From assembly GCA_003217835.1 (NCBI GenBank), contig QHMQ01000076.1, positions 1 through 15,276 on the forward strand: 15,276 nucleotides of DNA. The letters are read 5' to 3'. Source of the stretch: Verrucomicrobiota bacterium (GTDB taxonomy: Bacteria > Verrucomicrobiota > Verrucomicrobiia > Chthoniobacterales > UBA10450). This document shows, piece after piece, positions 6,490 to 14,547 of this stretch. The first letter of the stretch is position 1. Each line of letters begins with the position of its first letter. The notes under the pieces were generated by a model, which did no database searches, was not told the origin of the DNA, and saw nothing but the letters and a program-made list of their open reading frames with translations. A program made the position numbers and the translations under genes.

Positions 6490-7713
6490 TTAGACTGTAC
6501 TCGGACTGCGGAAATGCTCGGGGCGTGGGCCGAGACCGATGAAACGGGCGGGCAATTGTCGTAGAATCGGAAACCATTTCAGCAAACGAACGACAAACGG
6601 CAGTGACTTGCCGCTGCCTGACGTTCGGCCGGTGACGGCTCGTTGATGAATGAAGACTTGCACCCGCTGGATCAGGCGCGTCGGCCATTCGCGACGCGCT
6701 TGCACTTTTCGCAGATCGTCCACGGTGATCGAACCGCTCCGCAATTTTTCCGCGAGTAAATTCGCCGTCGCGACCGCATCCTGAATGGCGAGATTGATAC
6801 CAACACCACCTGCCGGCGACATCGCGTGCGCAGAATCGCCGATACAAAGCAATCCTGCGCGACACCAATCACCCAGGCGATTGATCTGTACCGTAAGCAG
6901 TTTGATCTTCGACCAGTCGTCCAGCTCAGGCACACGGTCGCGCAGAAATGCGGCGAAGGTGGCGATGTCATTTTGAAATTCCGGCAACCCACGCGCCTTG
7001 ATCTCGTCGAAACCGCCTTTCGGGATGACGAAGCCGCATTGCCAGTAATCAGTGCGATCAAGCAACACGAGAAGTTTGCCGTGCTGGAAAAAACCGAGCG
7101 ATTGTTCCGGATCATCCGGCTTTTTCGAGATGCGCATCCACAGCGCGTCGACCGGCACGCCAAACTCGTGCAGCTTAAAATCGGCACGCGTGTGCGTGGT
7201 CGAGTGCCGCCCATCGGCCCCAATGACGAGGTCTGCACGCATTTGCATTTCGCCGCGCGGGGTTTTTGCGCGCACGCCGACCACGCGCTCATTCTCAATC
7301 AACAAATCGACGGCCTCGGTTTCCATGTGCAGTTGAAAGGTCGGGAAACGCTTGGCACGATTGGAGAGGAAATTTAGAAAATCCCACTGCGGCATGAAGG
7401 CGATAAATTTGCAGCGCGTCGGGAGCTGCGTGAAATCGGCAATCGGTACGGTCTGACCGTTAATTACACCGCGTAATTCGCGCACTTCCTGGTGCGGCTG
7501 CTTCAAGAACTCATCGAGCAACCCGAGTTCATACATTAGTTCGAGTGTGGAGGGATGAATCGTATCGCCGCGGAAATCGCGGTTGAAATCGGCATGTTTT
7601 TCCAGCACCGCTACAGGCACCCCCGCACGGGCGAGCAAATAACCAGCCATCATTCCGGCCGGTCCACCACCGATGATTACACAGCGAGTTTGCAATTTTT
7701 CGGGCGTGCTCAT
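6490..7713 (-). CDS. FAD-dependent monooxygenase (PHBH/UbiH-type aromatic hydroxylase family)
   Basis: This 407-residue group A flavoprotein monooxygenase carries all three family fingerprints. The FAD-binding VIIGGGPAGMMAGYLLARAG is near residues 12-31 (GGGPAG 15-20), the DG motif LVIGADGRHS at 162-171, and the second FAD motif LLCIGDSAHAMSPAGGVGIN at 288-307. FRGDTIHPSTLELMYELGL follows the dinucleotide fold, as in aromatic-compound hydroxylases. It should hydroxylate or epoxidise an organic substrate using NAD(P)H and O2; the substrate is not evident and no pathway genes flank it. Its ATG at 7713 has no good Shine-Dalgarno. The same-strand ammonia-lyase gene lies about 97 nt upstream, with a palindromic repeat in between. 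It appears full length. Confidence 0.93.
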   Translation of the reverse strand: MSTPEKLQTRCVIIGGGPAGMMAGYLLARAGVPVAVLEKHADFNRDFRGDTIHPSTLELMYELGLLDEFLKQPHQEVRELRGVINGQTVPIADFTQLPTRCKFIAFMPQWDFLNFLSNRAKRFPTFQLHMETEAVDLLIENERVVGVRAKTPRGEMQMRADLVIGADGRHSTTHTRADFKLHEFGVPVDALWMRISKKPDDPEQSLGFFQHGKLLVLLDRTDYWQCGFVIPKGGFDEIKARGLPEFQNDIATFAAFLRDRVPELDDWSKIKLLTVQINRLGDWCRAGLLCIGDSAHAMSPAGGVGINLAIQDAVATANLLAEKLRSGSITVDDLRKVQARREWPTRLIQRVQVFIHQRAVTGRTSGSGKSLPFVVRLLKWFPILRQLPARFIGLGPRPEHFRSPSTV

Positions 7714-7783
7714 CGTCGCATTGCTATGATTTCAACATCTATCGCGTGCCATTGATCAAGTCGTAAATCCGAATGTCGAAGTT

Positions 7784-7816
7784 CTGTAGAGGCAGCCGTG
7801 TCGCCTGCTACTACAG
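7784..7816. repeat. Palindromic element with CTGTAG/CTACAG termini that supplies a stop codon
   Basis: This 33-bp imperfect palindrome has terminal inverted repeats CTGTAG (7784-7789) and CTACAG (7811-7816), plus an inner stem AGGC (7790-7793)/GCCT (7803-7806). The TAG stop of the minus-strand ammonia-lyase gene (7813-7811) is part of the terminal CTGTAG. The plus-strand core GTAGAGGCAGCCGTGTC (7786-7802) matches the minus strand at 13411-13395 in 15 of 17 positions. In RNA it would form a hairpin at the very 3' end of the gene. Confidence 0.7.
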
Positions 7817-8749
7817 TTGCCACGGTAACGCGTCGAGATCGACGTTCCCGCCAGTCAGAATGATGGCGACGCGCTTTCCGCTAATGTCGATCTTGCTTGC
7901 CGAGCCTTGGGTCGCCGCGGCGACCCAAGGCTGGCGCTGAGCAATCGCGGCATATGGAACAGCCGCTGAGGGTTCGATGATGATCTTCATCGTCTCGATG
8001 TTGTCCACGTGACGCTGGATGACCTCGAAATTCGGCGCGCCGACGTTTGTCCGTAGCCCATCAGCGATAGTGAATTTCTTCTCGGTACGAATCAATCGTC
8101 CGGCGCGAAACGATTGCGCCGCGTCATCCGCGTTTGCCGGCTCGGCAGCGATCACTTTTATTTTGGGCCGCATGGTTTTCGCCGCAACGGCCGTGCCAGA
8201 GAGCAAACCGCCACCGCCGACCGGGCAGATCACAAGATCGATATCGGAAACATCTTCCAGCAATTCCACGACTGCCGTCCCCTGCCCCGCCATTACATCT
8301 TCGTTTTCAAATGAATGAATCAGCGTCGCGCCTGTTTTCGCAATCACGTCCGCGCACGCGACTTCGCGCGCTTCTTGTGTCGGTTCGCAAAAGACAATGC
8401 GGGCACCGTAACTCTCGACCGCGCGCACCTTCACCTTTGCCGAGTTTGACGGCATGACGATGTGAGCAGGGATTCCGCGCAATTTTGCCGCGCGCGCAAG
8501 CGCAGTCCCATGATTGCCCGACGAATGCGCGGCTACACCGCGGCGTGCCGTTGTCTCGTCGAGCGAAAATACGGCGTTAGTCGCGCCCCGTGCCTTGAAC
8601 GCGCCGACCTTTTGAAAATTCTCGCACTTAAAAAATAGCGACCCGCCGCTCGCCGCATCCAGCCGCGTGCTCGTCAGCACCGGGGTTCGTCTGATGTGCG
8701 GACGAATCCGCTCGTGCGCAGCGCGAATACTATCAAAGTTGAGAGACAT
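7811..8749 (-). CDS. PLP-dependent serine/threonine ammonia-lyase (threonine dehydratase/serine racemase family)
   Basis: From ATG 8749 the product has 312 residues; an open frame continues to 8848 but reads through the divergent promoter region. It is a fold-type II PLP enzyme: the PLP lysine is in FKARG (Lys52), SSGNHG is at 76-81, MAGQGTAVVELL at 153-164, the phosphate-binding GGGG loop at 178-181, the EPANAD metal-site-like segment at 203-208, and GGNVDL near the end. It lacks the ACT regulatory domain of biosynthetic IlvA, so it resembles catabolic dehydratases, serine racemase or hydroxyaspartate ammonia-lyase. Between residues about 273 and 283 (QPWVAAATQGS) it carries residues encoded by a perfect 30-bp palindrome, apparently an in-frame insertion. 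It diverges from the ornithine cyclodeaminase-family gene. Confidence 0.92.
   Translation of the reverse strand: MSLNFDSIRAAHERIRPHIRRTPVLTSTRLDAASGGSLFFKCENFQKVGAFKARGATNAVFSLDETTARRGVAAHSSGNHGTALARAAKLRGIPAHIVMPSNSAKVKVRAVESYGARIVFCEPTQEAREVACADVIAKTGATLIHSFENEDVMAGQGTAVVELLEDVSDIDLVICPVGGGGLLSGTAVAAKTMRPKIKVIAAEPANADDAAQSFRAGRLIRTEKKFTIADGLRTNVGAPNFEVIQRHVDNIETMKIIIEPSAAVPYAAIAQRQPWVAAATQGSASKIDISGKRVAIILTGGNVDLDALPWQL
7903..7932. repeat. Perfect 30-bp palindrome inside the ammonia-lyase reading frame
   Basis: AGCCTTGGGTCGCCG is followed directly by its exact reverse complement, with centre between 7917 and 7918. One G bulge would allow GCC/GGC to extend the stem. Its core TCGCCGCGGCGA is identical to the core of the palindrome at 13351-13374. 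The 30 bp are exactly ten codons and contain no stop in the coding frame (PWVAAATQG plus flanks). Confidence 0.9.
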
Positions 8750-8762
8750 AATTTCGAAATCT

Positions 8763-8822
8763 ATAAGCCTAGCAGGCTTGCTGCTTATGCTTTGTTTCGC
8801 AATTCGAGCTTCGGCTTTCGAG
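8763..8822. repeat. Nested hairpin and decamer-family repeat in the divergent intergenic region
   Basis: The 98-nt gap between two divergent genes holds AAGCCT-AGC-AGGCTT (8765-8779) nested within ATAAGC (8763-8768) and GCTTAT (8783-8788). Next is CTTTGTTTCGCAATTCGAGC (8790-8809), which resembles 685-706 in the sucD leader (shared CTTTGT, then ATTCGAGCTT). Divergent promoters must lie here, but I cannot pick convincing -35/-10 pairs. Confidence 0.5.
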
Positions 8823-8847
8823 TTTAAGCCGCCATCATAAAGATCCA

Positions 8848-9759
8848 ATGAAAAGCGATAGACCGTTGCATCTCGACGAGGAGCAGGTCCGTCAACATCT
8901 GCGGATGGAAGAGTTGATCCCGGCGATGGAGCAGGCGCTGATTGATTTTTCGGCCGGAAAGGTAACGCAACCGGTGCGGTCGGTTATCACGATCGATCCG
9001 CCGGGCGGATTTTTTGGGATGATGCCGGCGCTAACTCCTGAGGGACTTGGCATAAAGATCGTCACCTTCTACGCGACGAATGCGGAGCGCGGAATCCCGA
9101 CCCACATGGCGACAATTTTTCTGGTCGATCCACAAACGGGCGCACCGCTTGCGGTGATGGACGGACGATTGATCACCGAGATGCGCACCGCAGCAGTTTC
9201 TGCGGCGGCGACAAAGCTTCTTGCGTCGCCAAACGCGAAAGTTCTCGCGGTTCTCGGCAGTGGGGTGCAAGCCAGCAGTCATGTCGAGGCGCTGCGGTTC
9301 GTTAGGCGTTTCGAGGAAATTCGTGTGTGGAGTCACACGCCGGCGCATGCAGAGCGATTCGCGGAAGAGATTGGCGCAAAGGCGATGTCGGCTGAAGCAG
9401 CCGTGCGCGACGCGGATGTCGTGGTGACCGTGACAAACTCGAAAACACCCGTGTTAAAGGGATCGTGGCTAAGGCTAGGTTGTCACGTCAACGCGGTCGG
9501 CGCCTGTCGGCCTGAATGGCGCGAGCTGGATGATGAGGCGATAGCGAATGTCGTATTCGTCGATTCACGTGAAGCTGCGCTGAAAGAATCCGGGGATGTG
9601 ATTCTTTCCGGCGCGAAAATTTACTCTGAGCTTGGACAAGCGCTCGCCGGCAAAGTTCCCTCGCGCGCAACCGAAACGACCATCTTCAAATCTCTCGGCA
9701 TGGCCGTGGAAGACATCACGGCGGCAAGGCTCGTGTATCGCTCGGTAATCACAAGCTGA
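8848..9759 (+). CDS. Ornithine cyclodeaminase/mu-crystallin family protein
   Basis: This 303-residue NAD(P)-dependent imine/amine oxidoreductase-type enzyme belongs to the family covering ornithine cyclodeaminase, alanine dehydrogenase (archaeal type), ketimine reductase and mu-crystallin. The N-terminal substrate domain has GGFFGMMPAL (53-62) and LGIKIVTFY with Lys70. MDGRLITEMRTAAVSAAAT (104-122) leads to the Rossmann motif VLGSGVQASSHVEAL (135-149). VDSREAALKESGDV is the usual C-terminal segment. The exact reaction cannot be told from sequence. It diverges from a PLP ammonia-lyase gene 98 nt away, which suggests amino- or imino-acid metabolism. A possible degenerate palindrome lies just after its stop (9768-9791). 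The start ATG 8848 gives the expected family N-terminus; no strong Shine-Dalgarno is seen. Confidence 0.92.
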   Translation: MKSDRPLHLDEEQVRQHLRMEELIPAMEQALIDFSAGKVTQPVRSVITIDPPGGFFGMMPALTPEGLGIKIVTFYATNAERGIPTHMATIFLVDPQTGAPLAVMDGRLITEMRTAAVSAAATKLLASPNAKVLAVLGSGVQASSHVEALRFVRRFEEIRVWSHTPAHAERFAEEIGAKAMSAEAAVRDADVVVTVTNSKTPVLKGSWLRLGCHVNAVGACRPEWRELDDEAIANVVFVDSREAALKESGDVILSGAKIYSELGQALAGKVPSRATETTIFKSLGMAVEDITAARLVYRSVITS

Positions 9760-9799
9760 ACGGAAATCTGCGGCACTACCCGCGGCTACAGAAGAGCGC

Positions 9800-11777
9800 T
9801 TGCAAAGCGTGTTCACGGCGGAACAGTTGGCAGCGATGCCGGGCGACGTTGAAAAACTGCATTCGAAAATCGAGCGTGCGGTTGCTGACAGCCAATTGAT
9901 GGAATCGGCGGCGACGAACATTCGAACCCTGATTGCCGGAGCGCCATCGGATCTTTACATGCGAGTCGTTCATGAACTTGTTACAGCCGATGCATGGCCG
10001 GAATTAAACGACCGGTTTTATCAGACGCTTGCCTTCGGCACCGGTGGTCTTCGTGGCCGCACGATCGGGAAAATTGTCACGGCTGTGGAGCGCGGTAGCT
10101 CGCGGGAAGACGAATGGCCGCAATTCCCGTGCGTCGGAACGAACGCGATGAATTTCTTCAACGTCAGCCGCGTGACGCAAGGACTCGTCGCTTATCTGCA
10201 CGATTGGAACCAACGCGAGAAAATTTCGGCGAATCCAAAAATTGTGATCGCGCATGACCCCCGTTTTTTTTCAAATGAATTCACTGATCTCGCGGCAAGA
10301 GTCGCAGCTGAAAATGGTTGCGATGCGTTCGTATTCGACGGACCGCGTTCGACGCCGGAACTTTCCTTCGCTGTTCGCCAGATCAAAGCGAACGCGGGGA
10401 TTGTCATCACGGCGAGTCATAATCCGCCGCACGATAACGGCTACAAAGTTTACTTTAACGATGGCGCGCAGGTAATCGAGCCCCACGCGAGCGGAATCAT
10501 TGCGAAAGTGAACGCAATCACGAGTGAAACCTTCGCGCCGCTGCCAAAAGATCGACAAGGGAAAATCACGACGCTCGGAAAAGAAATCGACGAAGCGTAC
10601 ATGCAGCGCCTTGAGACATTGATTTTAGATCCGCAGATTATTCGCGAGACAAAATCGCTGCGTGTCGTTTATTCGCCGCTTCACGGAACCGGACGGGTGA
10701 TCATTGAGCCGATGCTTAAACGGCTCGGATTCAATTTTGACGTCGTAGCAGAACAGGACCGTTTCGACGGACGATTCTCCACGGTAAAATCACCAAACCC
10801 GGAAAACGCCGAGGCGCTGACGATGGCCATCGATCTCGCGCAAAAAGAAGATGCTGATCTGGTTGTGGCGACTGATCCGGATTGCGATCGGATGGGCGCG
10901 GCGGTGCGGACAAAAACCGGAAAAATGAAATTGCTGACCGGTAATCAAATCGGTTCGCTCATTGCTTATTACCGGACGAAGACGTTGTTCGATCGGGGCA
11001 TTCTGAACAAAGAAAACGCGTCGCGCGCCGTGATCATCAAGACATTTGTCACGACGGATCTGCAGAAGGCGATTGCCGAAGACTACGGTTTGCGATGCGT
11101 GGAAACGCTCACCGGCTTCAAATACAAACGTGCGACAAAACTATGTCGATCTTGGCGAAGAAGAAACACGGCGACTTCGTCTCGCCCACTCTTCATTTTA
11201 TGTTATCGGTGGTGAAGAAAGTTACGGCTACAGCGGAGCTGATTTTGCTCGCGACAAGGACGGCAATGGCGCGGTGATCATGTTTTGCGAAGTGGCTGCA
11301 TACGCGAAGTCCCGCAGCCAAACAGTTGATGAATTGCTCGACGAGATCTTCGCAATCTTCGGCTATTTTGCGGAGAAAAATGGCTCGCTTGTTTTCGAAG
11401 GCGCGGAGGGCGCGAGCAAAATCAAGCAATTGGTTGAATCCTACGCAAGGCATCCGTTTTCAGAAGTACTCGGGTCGAAAGTGACGAGTGTCAGAAATTT
11501 CGAAACAGAAACAATTCGCGACGTCGAAGGCGACGAAATTCCCAAGGAGAAGATGTCGATCTTTGAACTCGAAAATCGGACACGCATTGCCGTGCGTGGG
11601 TCAGGGACCGAGCCGAAGATCAAATATTATCTTTTTGCGCAGCGGCGGCCCGAGAACGAAAAGTTCGATTCAACGAAGCTCAACCAAATCAAATCGGAAG
11701 TGGAAGAGAAACTCAGGCAGCTCTGGGATTGGCTGCAAGAGGATGCTCAGTCTCGTCTGAGCAGATCGCAGGAGTGA
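9800..11777 (+). pseudogene. Phosphoglucomutase/phosphomannomutase family protein, frameshifted
   Basis: This alpha-D-phosphohexomutase interconverts hexose 1- and 6-phosphates. The first frame (9800-11215, TTG start preceded by AGAAGAG; ATG 9836 is an alternative) has GTGGLRG (80-86), the phosphoserine loop TASHNP (Ser206), the metal loop DPDCDR (359-364) and ETLTGFKY (435-442). It then loses homology near 11126. A frame shifted by +1 continues from about 11140 (NYVDLGEEETRRLRL) through the sugar-binding GGEESYG and phosphate-binding RGSGTEPK to the stop at 11777. The conserved IG-K that normally follows GFKY is missing and the linker is short, so a small deletion (net 3n+2 nt) fits better than one extra base. 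If real, the first frame lacks the sugar and phosphate sites and is inactive. It overlaps lnt by GTGA. Confidence 0.85.
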
Positions 11778-13350
11778 ACACGTTACGAAAATTGCTGCAG
11801 TTCTGGCCATGGCTGGCAGCGATTTTAAGTGGAGTGCTTTGCACGCTTTGCTTCCCGCCGTTTAACCAAAATTGGCTTTGCTGGATCGCGCTCACGCCAT
11901 TGATCGCCGCCGTTTGGTTTTCAGGAAGAAATTCAACACGGCGATGGTTGCGCAATCTCCTGCTCGGGTACGTCGCTGGAATCGTTTTTTTCACGGGGAC
12001 GTTTAGCTGGCTTGGTTCGCTCGGAAGCTTATTTGGCAGTTTTTGGCTGAAAGGGCTCCCCCTTCTGCTTTCGCTCTATCTCGGACTTCACCTCGCATTC
12101 TGGAGTTGGTTTATCGGACTAATTGCGCCCACAGATTTTCTTAGTTCGCGACGAAATCTGCAGACGGCATTCTGCGGCGCGAGCGCCTGGGTCGCGCATG
12201 AGTGGATAAGAGGTTGGTTGTTTGGCGGATTCGGTTGGAACGGACTTGGTGTCGCGTTGCATGCCAATTGGCCACTTATCCAAATCGCGGAATTCACCGG
12301 TGTAACCGGATTGTCGTTCGCCATTGCATTCGTCAATGTCATTGCAGTAACGGCCCCGATCCGTTTCTTTGTCGAAGCACAAACACGTCGAATGCGGCCG
12401 CATTTTGATCTGACACTCACGATGGTTGGAATTGTTGGCCTCTTCACATTTGGCATTCAGAGCGTCCGGAATCCTCCGACAACAAATCCTCTTCACGTCG
12501 CCGCAGTGCAGGCAAATATTCCGCAGAGAGAGAAGTTCGACCCAAAGTATTTCGACGTCGTTAAACAGAAATTGGACTACTTGAGCAGTCTCGCGCACCA
12601 AGCGAATTTCACGCCCGAATTGATCGTATATCCCGAAAGTTCGATACCAGGGAAATTCGAAAGTTACGACACTGTTCAGTTACTTGGAGCTATGGCGGAA
12701 GATCCTGGCGTCACGACCACGCTTACAACGCAGCGGTTTTTGTCTCGCGGAATGGCGAAATGCAAATTTATCGCAAGATCCATCTCGTTCCGTTCGGCGA
12801 ATACATTCCGCTACGACATTCATTTCCGCTGTTTGCGGCTGTGGCGAGCAAATGGGTGCCGGGCGATTTTGAGGCCGGCCAAGATTACACGGTGTTTCGC
12901 CTAACGAATCAGGACGTGCACGTCGCGCCCTTGGTCTGCTTCGAAGATACCATTGGCGAGTTGACAAGAAAATTCGTGCTCGGCGGCGCGAGCCTCCTCG
13001 TTGACGTGACGAACGACGGATGGTTCTTGCATTCTGCCGGTTCGCAGCAACACCTGGCAAACGCAATTTTTCGCTGCGTCGAGACGCGCCGTCCGATGAT
13101 CCGAGCGGCCAACACTGGCGTGACCTGTTTTGTGAATGATTTCGGTCGCGTCACGCAGCTGTTACAGGATGAAACTGGCAGCACGTTCCCCGAGGGCGTG
13201 CTTACTGGCGAGATCGACGTTCCAACTAGACCCGAGCTCACCTTTTACACGCGTCACGGCGAATTGTTCGCGAAAGTGTGCACATGCGTAGCACTCGTCA
13301 CACTTGTGATCTTCGTCGTATCGGGCCTCGTTAGGCGGCGAAGGTTGTAG
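11774..13350 (+). pseudogene. lnt: Apolipoprotein N-acyltransferase, frameshifted
   Basis: Lnt transfers the third acyl chain to lipoprotein N-termini at the inner membrane. The GTG start (11774) overlaps the mutase stop as GTGA. The first frame (to 12904) gives several transmembrane helices and the start of the nitrilase domain, VYPESSIP, with the catalytic Glu. Near 12700-12715 homology jumps to another frame: HAYNAAVFVSRNGEMQIYRK supplies the catalytic Lys, followed by HLVPFGEYIP, APLVCFEDTIGE with the catalytic Cys, VTNDGWF and a last transmembrane helix ending RRRRL. One missing base would explain the shift. The stretch between ESSIP and LLGAM is only about 10 residues versus roughly 25 in E. 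coli Lnt, so a further in-frame deletion is likely. Loss of lnt would be notable; sequence or assembly error is an alternative. Confidence 0.87.
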
Positions 13351-13383
13351 AGGCGCTCGCCGCGGCGAGCGCCTAGTTTACAA
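13345..13383. repeat. Palindromic element at the lnt 3' end, supplying its stop codon
   Basis: A perfect 24-bp palindrome (13351-13374, arm AGGCGCTCGCCG) is flanked by TTGTA (13345-13349) and TACAA (13379-13383). The TAG stop of lnt (13348-13350) is part of TTGTAG, as in the element at 7784-7816. The core TCGCCGCGGCGA equals that of 7903-7932. It could act as a 3' hairpin, but no T-run follows, so it is not a typical terminator. Confidence 0.75.
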
Positions 13384-13386
13384 TCC

Positions 13387-13411
13387 GGGCCGCTGACACG
13401 GCCGCCGCTAC
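13387..13411 (-). repeat. Second palindromic unit adjacent to the lnt element
   Basis: On the minus strand GTAGCGGCGGCCGTGTC (13411-13395) matches GTAGAGGCAGCCGTGTC at 7786-7802 in 15 of 17 positions. GGCCG/CGGCC allows a short hairpin. Together with 13345-13383 it makes a composite repeat that fills most of the gap between lnt and the DUF1343 gene. Confidence 0.6.
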
Positions 13412-13435
13412 CCTCAATCCACCTCGCAGGAATTT

Positions 13436-13458
13436 CTGTGTTGTGCTAAACCACAGCC
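13436..13458 (+). promoter_or_regulatory. Extended -10-like element in an inverted repeat, giving a possible leaderless start
   Basis: TGCTAAACC (13444-13452) resembles a weak extended -10. It ends 6 nt before the GTG start at 13459, the same spacing as at 4343-4361. It is bracketed by CTGTG (13436-13440) and CACAG (13452-13456). No Shine-Dalgarno or convincing -35 is present. The assignment rests on resemblance to the other site and is tentative. Confidence 0.35.
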
Positions 13459-14547
13459 GTGGGCGTCGAACTGCCAATTGACCATTTGGGCGAGCTTTGG
13501 CCGGAGAAGTTTCGCCGCGCGCGTGTCGGCGCATTACTTCATCCAGCATCAGTTTCAGCAAAGCTCGATCACACGTCGCATGTTCTTGAGCAGCACAATG
13601 GCGATCTATTTCACCTTGCTGCGTTCTTCGGTCCGCAACACGGTTTCCGTGGCGAGACGCAAGACAACATGGTGGAATGGAAAAGCTACGAGCACTCACG
13701 GCTCGGCATTCCGATCTACAGTCTCTACGGCGAACACCGCGAGCCAACTGCGGAGATGCTGGAAGATATCGATCTTCTCCTTGTTGACCTTCAAGATATC
13801 GGCACACGCTATTACACTTTCATTTGGACGATGTATCTCTGCATGCGCGCCTGCGAGAGAGCAGCCGTTCATGTTCTGATCCTTGATCGACCAAACCCGA
13901 TCAACGGCGTTACAACCGAAGGACCAGTTCTCGATCCGGAATACCGGTCGTTTGTCGGTTTACATTCGATTCCGGTGCGGCATGGCCGCACGATAAGCGA
14001 ATTGGCCCAGCAATTCCGAGACGAAGTATTTCCCGATTGTGGATTGTCGATCTTGCCGATGAAAAATTGGGAGCGCGCGATGTGGTTCGATCAAACGGGC
14101 CTTCGTTGGGTCATGCCGTCGCCGAACATGCCGACGCTCGACACCGCGACGGTTTATCCGGGGATGTGCTTGGTCGAGGGCACAAATATCTCCGAAGGTC
14201 GAGGCACGACGCGGCCATTTGAAATTTTCGGCGCACCATTCATCAATGCGACCGTGCTTTGTCACGAGCTAAACGATTTGAAGCTGCCGGGCGTTTATTT
14301 TCGCGAAACTTACTTTCAGCCGACTTTTCACAAGTTCGTCGGCGAACTATGTGGTGGCGCCCAACTGCATGTAATTGACCGCAAAACTTTTTGTCCGTTT
14401 ATGACAGGAGTGGAAATCATCAAGCGCATTCGCAAGATTTACCCCAAACAATTTCAATGGAAGCAGCCCCCTTACGAATACGAATGGAAACATCTCCCCA
14501 TCGAAGTTTTAGTCGGCGGCCCAATCGACTCTATTTTCGGCGATTAA
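13459..14547 (+). CDS. DUF1343 family, NamZ-type exo-beta-N-acetylmuramidase, C-terminally short
   Basis: This 362-residue protein belongs to the DUF1343/YbbC family, whose characterised member NamZ removes terminal MurNAc from peptidoglycan fragments. Family motifs are all present: GPQHGFRGETQDNM (58-71), YSLYGEHREPT (88-97), LLLVDLQDIGTRYYTF (106-121), ILDRPNPINGV (141-151), VRHGRTISELA (173-183), PSPNMPTLDTATVYPG (220-235) and EGTNISEGRGTTRPFE (240-255). The GTG start matches the family N-terminus, with no signal peptide seen. The protein stops soon after PYEYEWKHLPIEVLVGG, where relatives usually carry some 30 more residues, so the C-terminus seems truncated. Its last 64 nt overlap the next gene in another frame. 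The active-site region is intact, so some activity is possible. Confidence 0.88.
   Translation: MGVELPIDHLGELWPEKFRRARVGALLHPASVSAKLDHTSHVLEQHNGDLFHLAAFFGPQHGFRGETQDNMVEWKSYEHSRLGIPIYSLYGEHREPTAEMLEDIDLLLVDLQDIGTRYYTFIWTMYLCMRACERAAVHVLILDRPNPINGVTTEGPVLDPEYRSFVGLHSIPVRHGRTISELAQQFRDEVFPDCGLSILPMKNWERAMWFDQTGLRWVMPSPNMPTLDTATVYPGMCLVEGTNISEGRGTTRPFEIFGAPFINATVLCHELNDLKLPGVYFRETYFQPTFHKFVGELCGGAQLHVIDRKTFCPFMTGVEIIKRIRKIYPKQFQWKQPPYEYEWKHLPIEVLVGGPIDSIFGD

Noticed and set aside
6826..7377. Plus-strand open frame opposite the FAD monooxygenase
   Set aside because: It is antisense to an intact flavoprotein gene and has no domain signature.
8750..8848. N-terminal extension of the ammonia-lyase to 8848
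   Set aside because: The extension translates repeats of the intergenic region; the family starts at MSLNFDSIR or equivalent.
11102..11215. Programmed ribosomal frameshifting in the mutase
   Set aside because: No slippery site with a downstream structure is evident, and conserved residues are missing at the break, so a deletion is simpler.
13351..13383. Rho-independent terminator after lnt
   Set aside because: The strong palindrome is not followed by a T-run, and the same core occurs inside a coding sequence, which fits a repeat element better.
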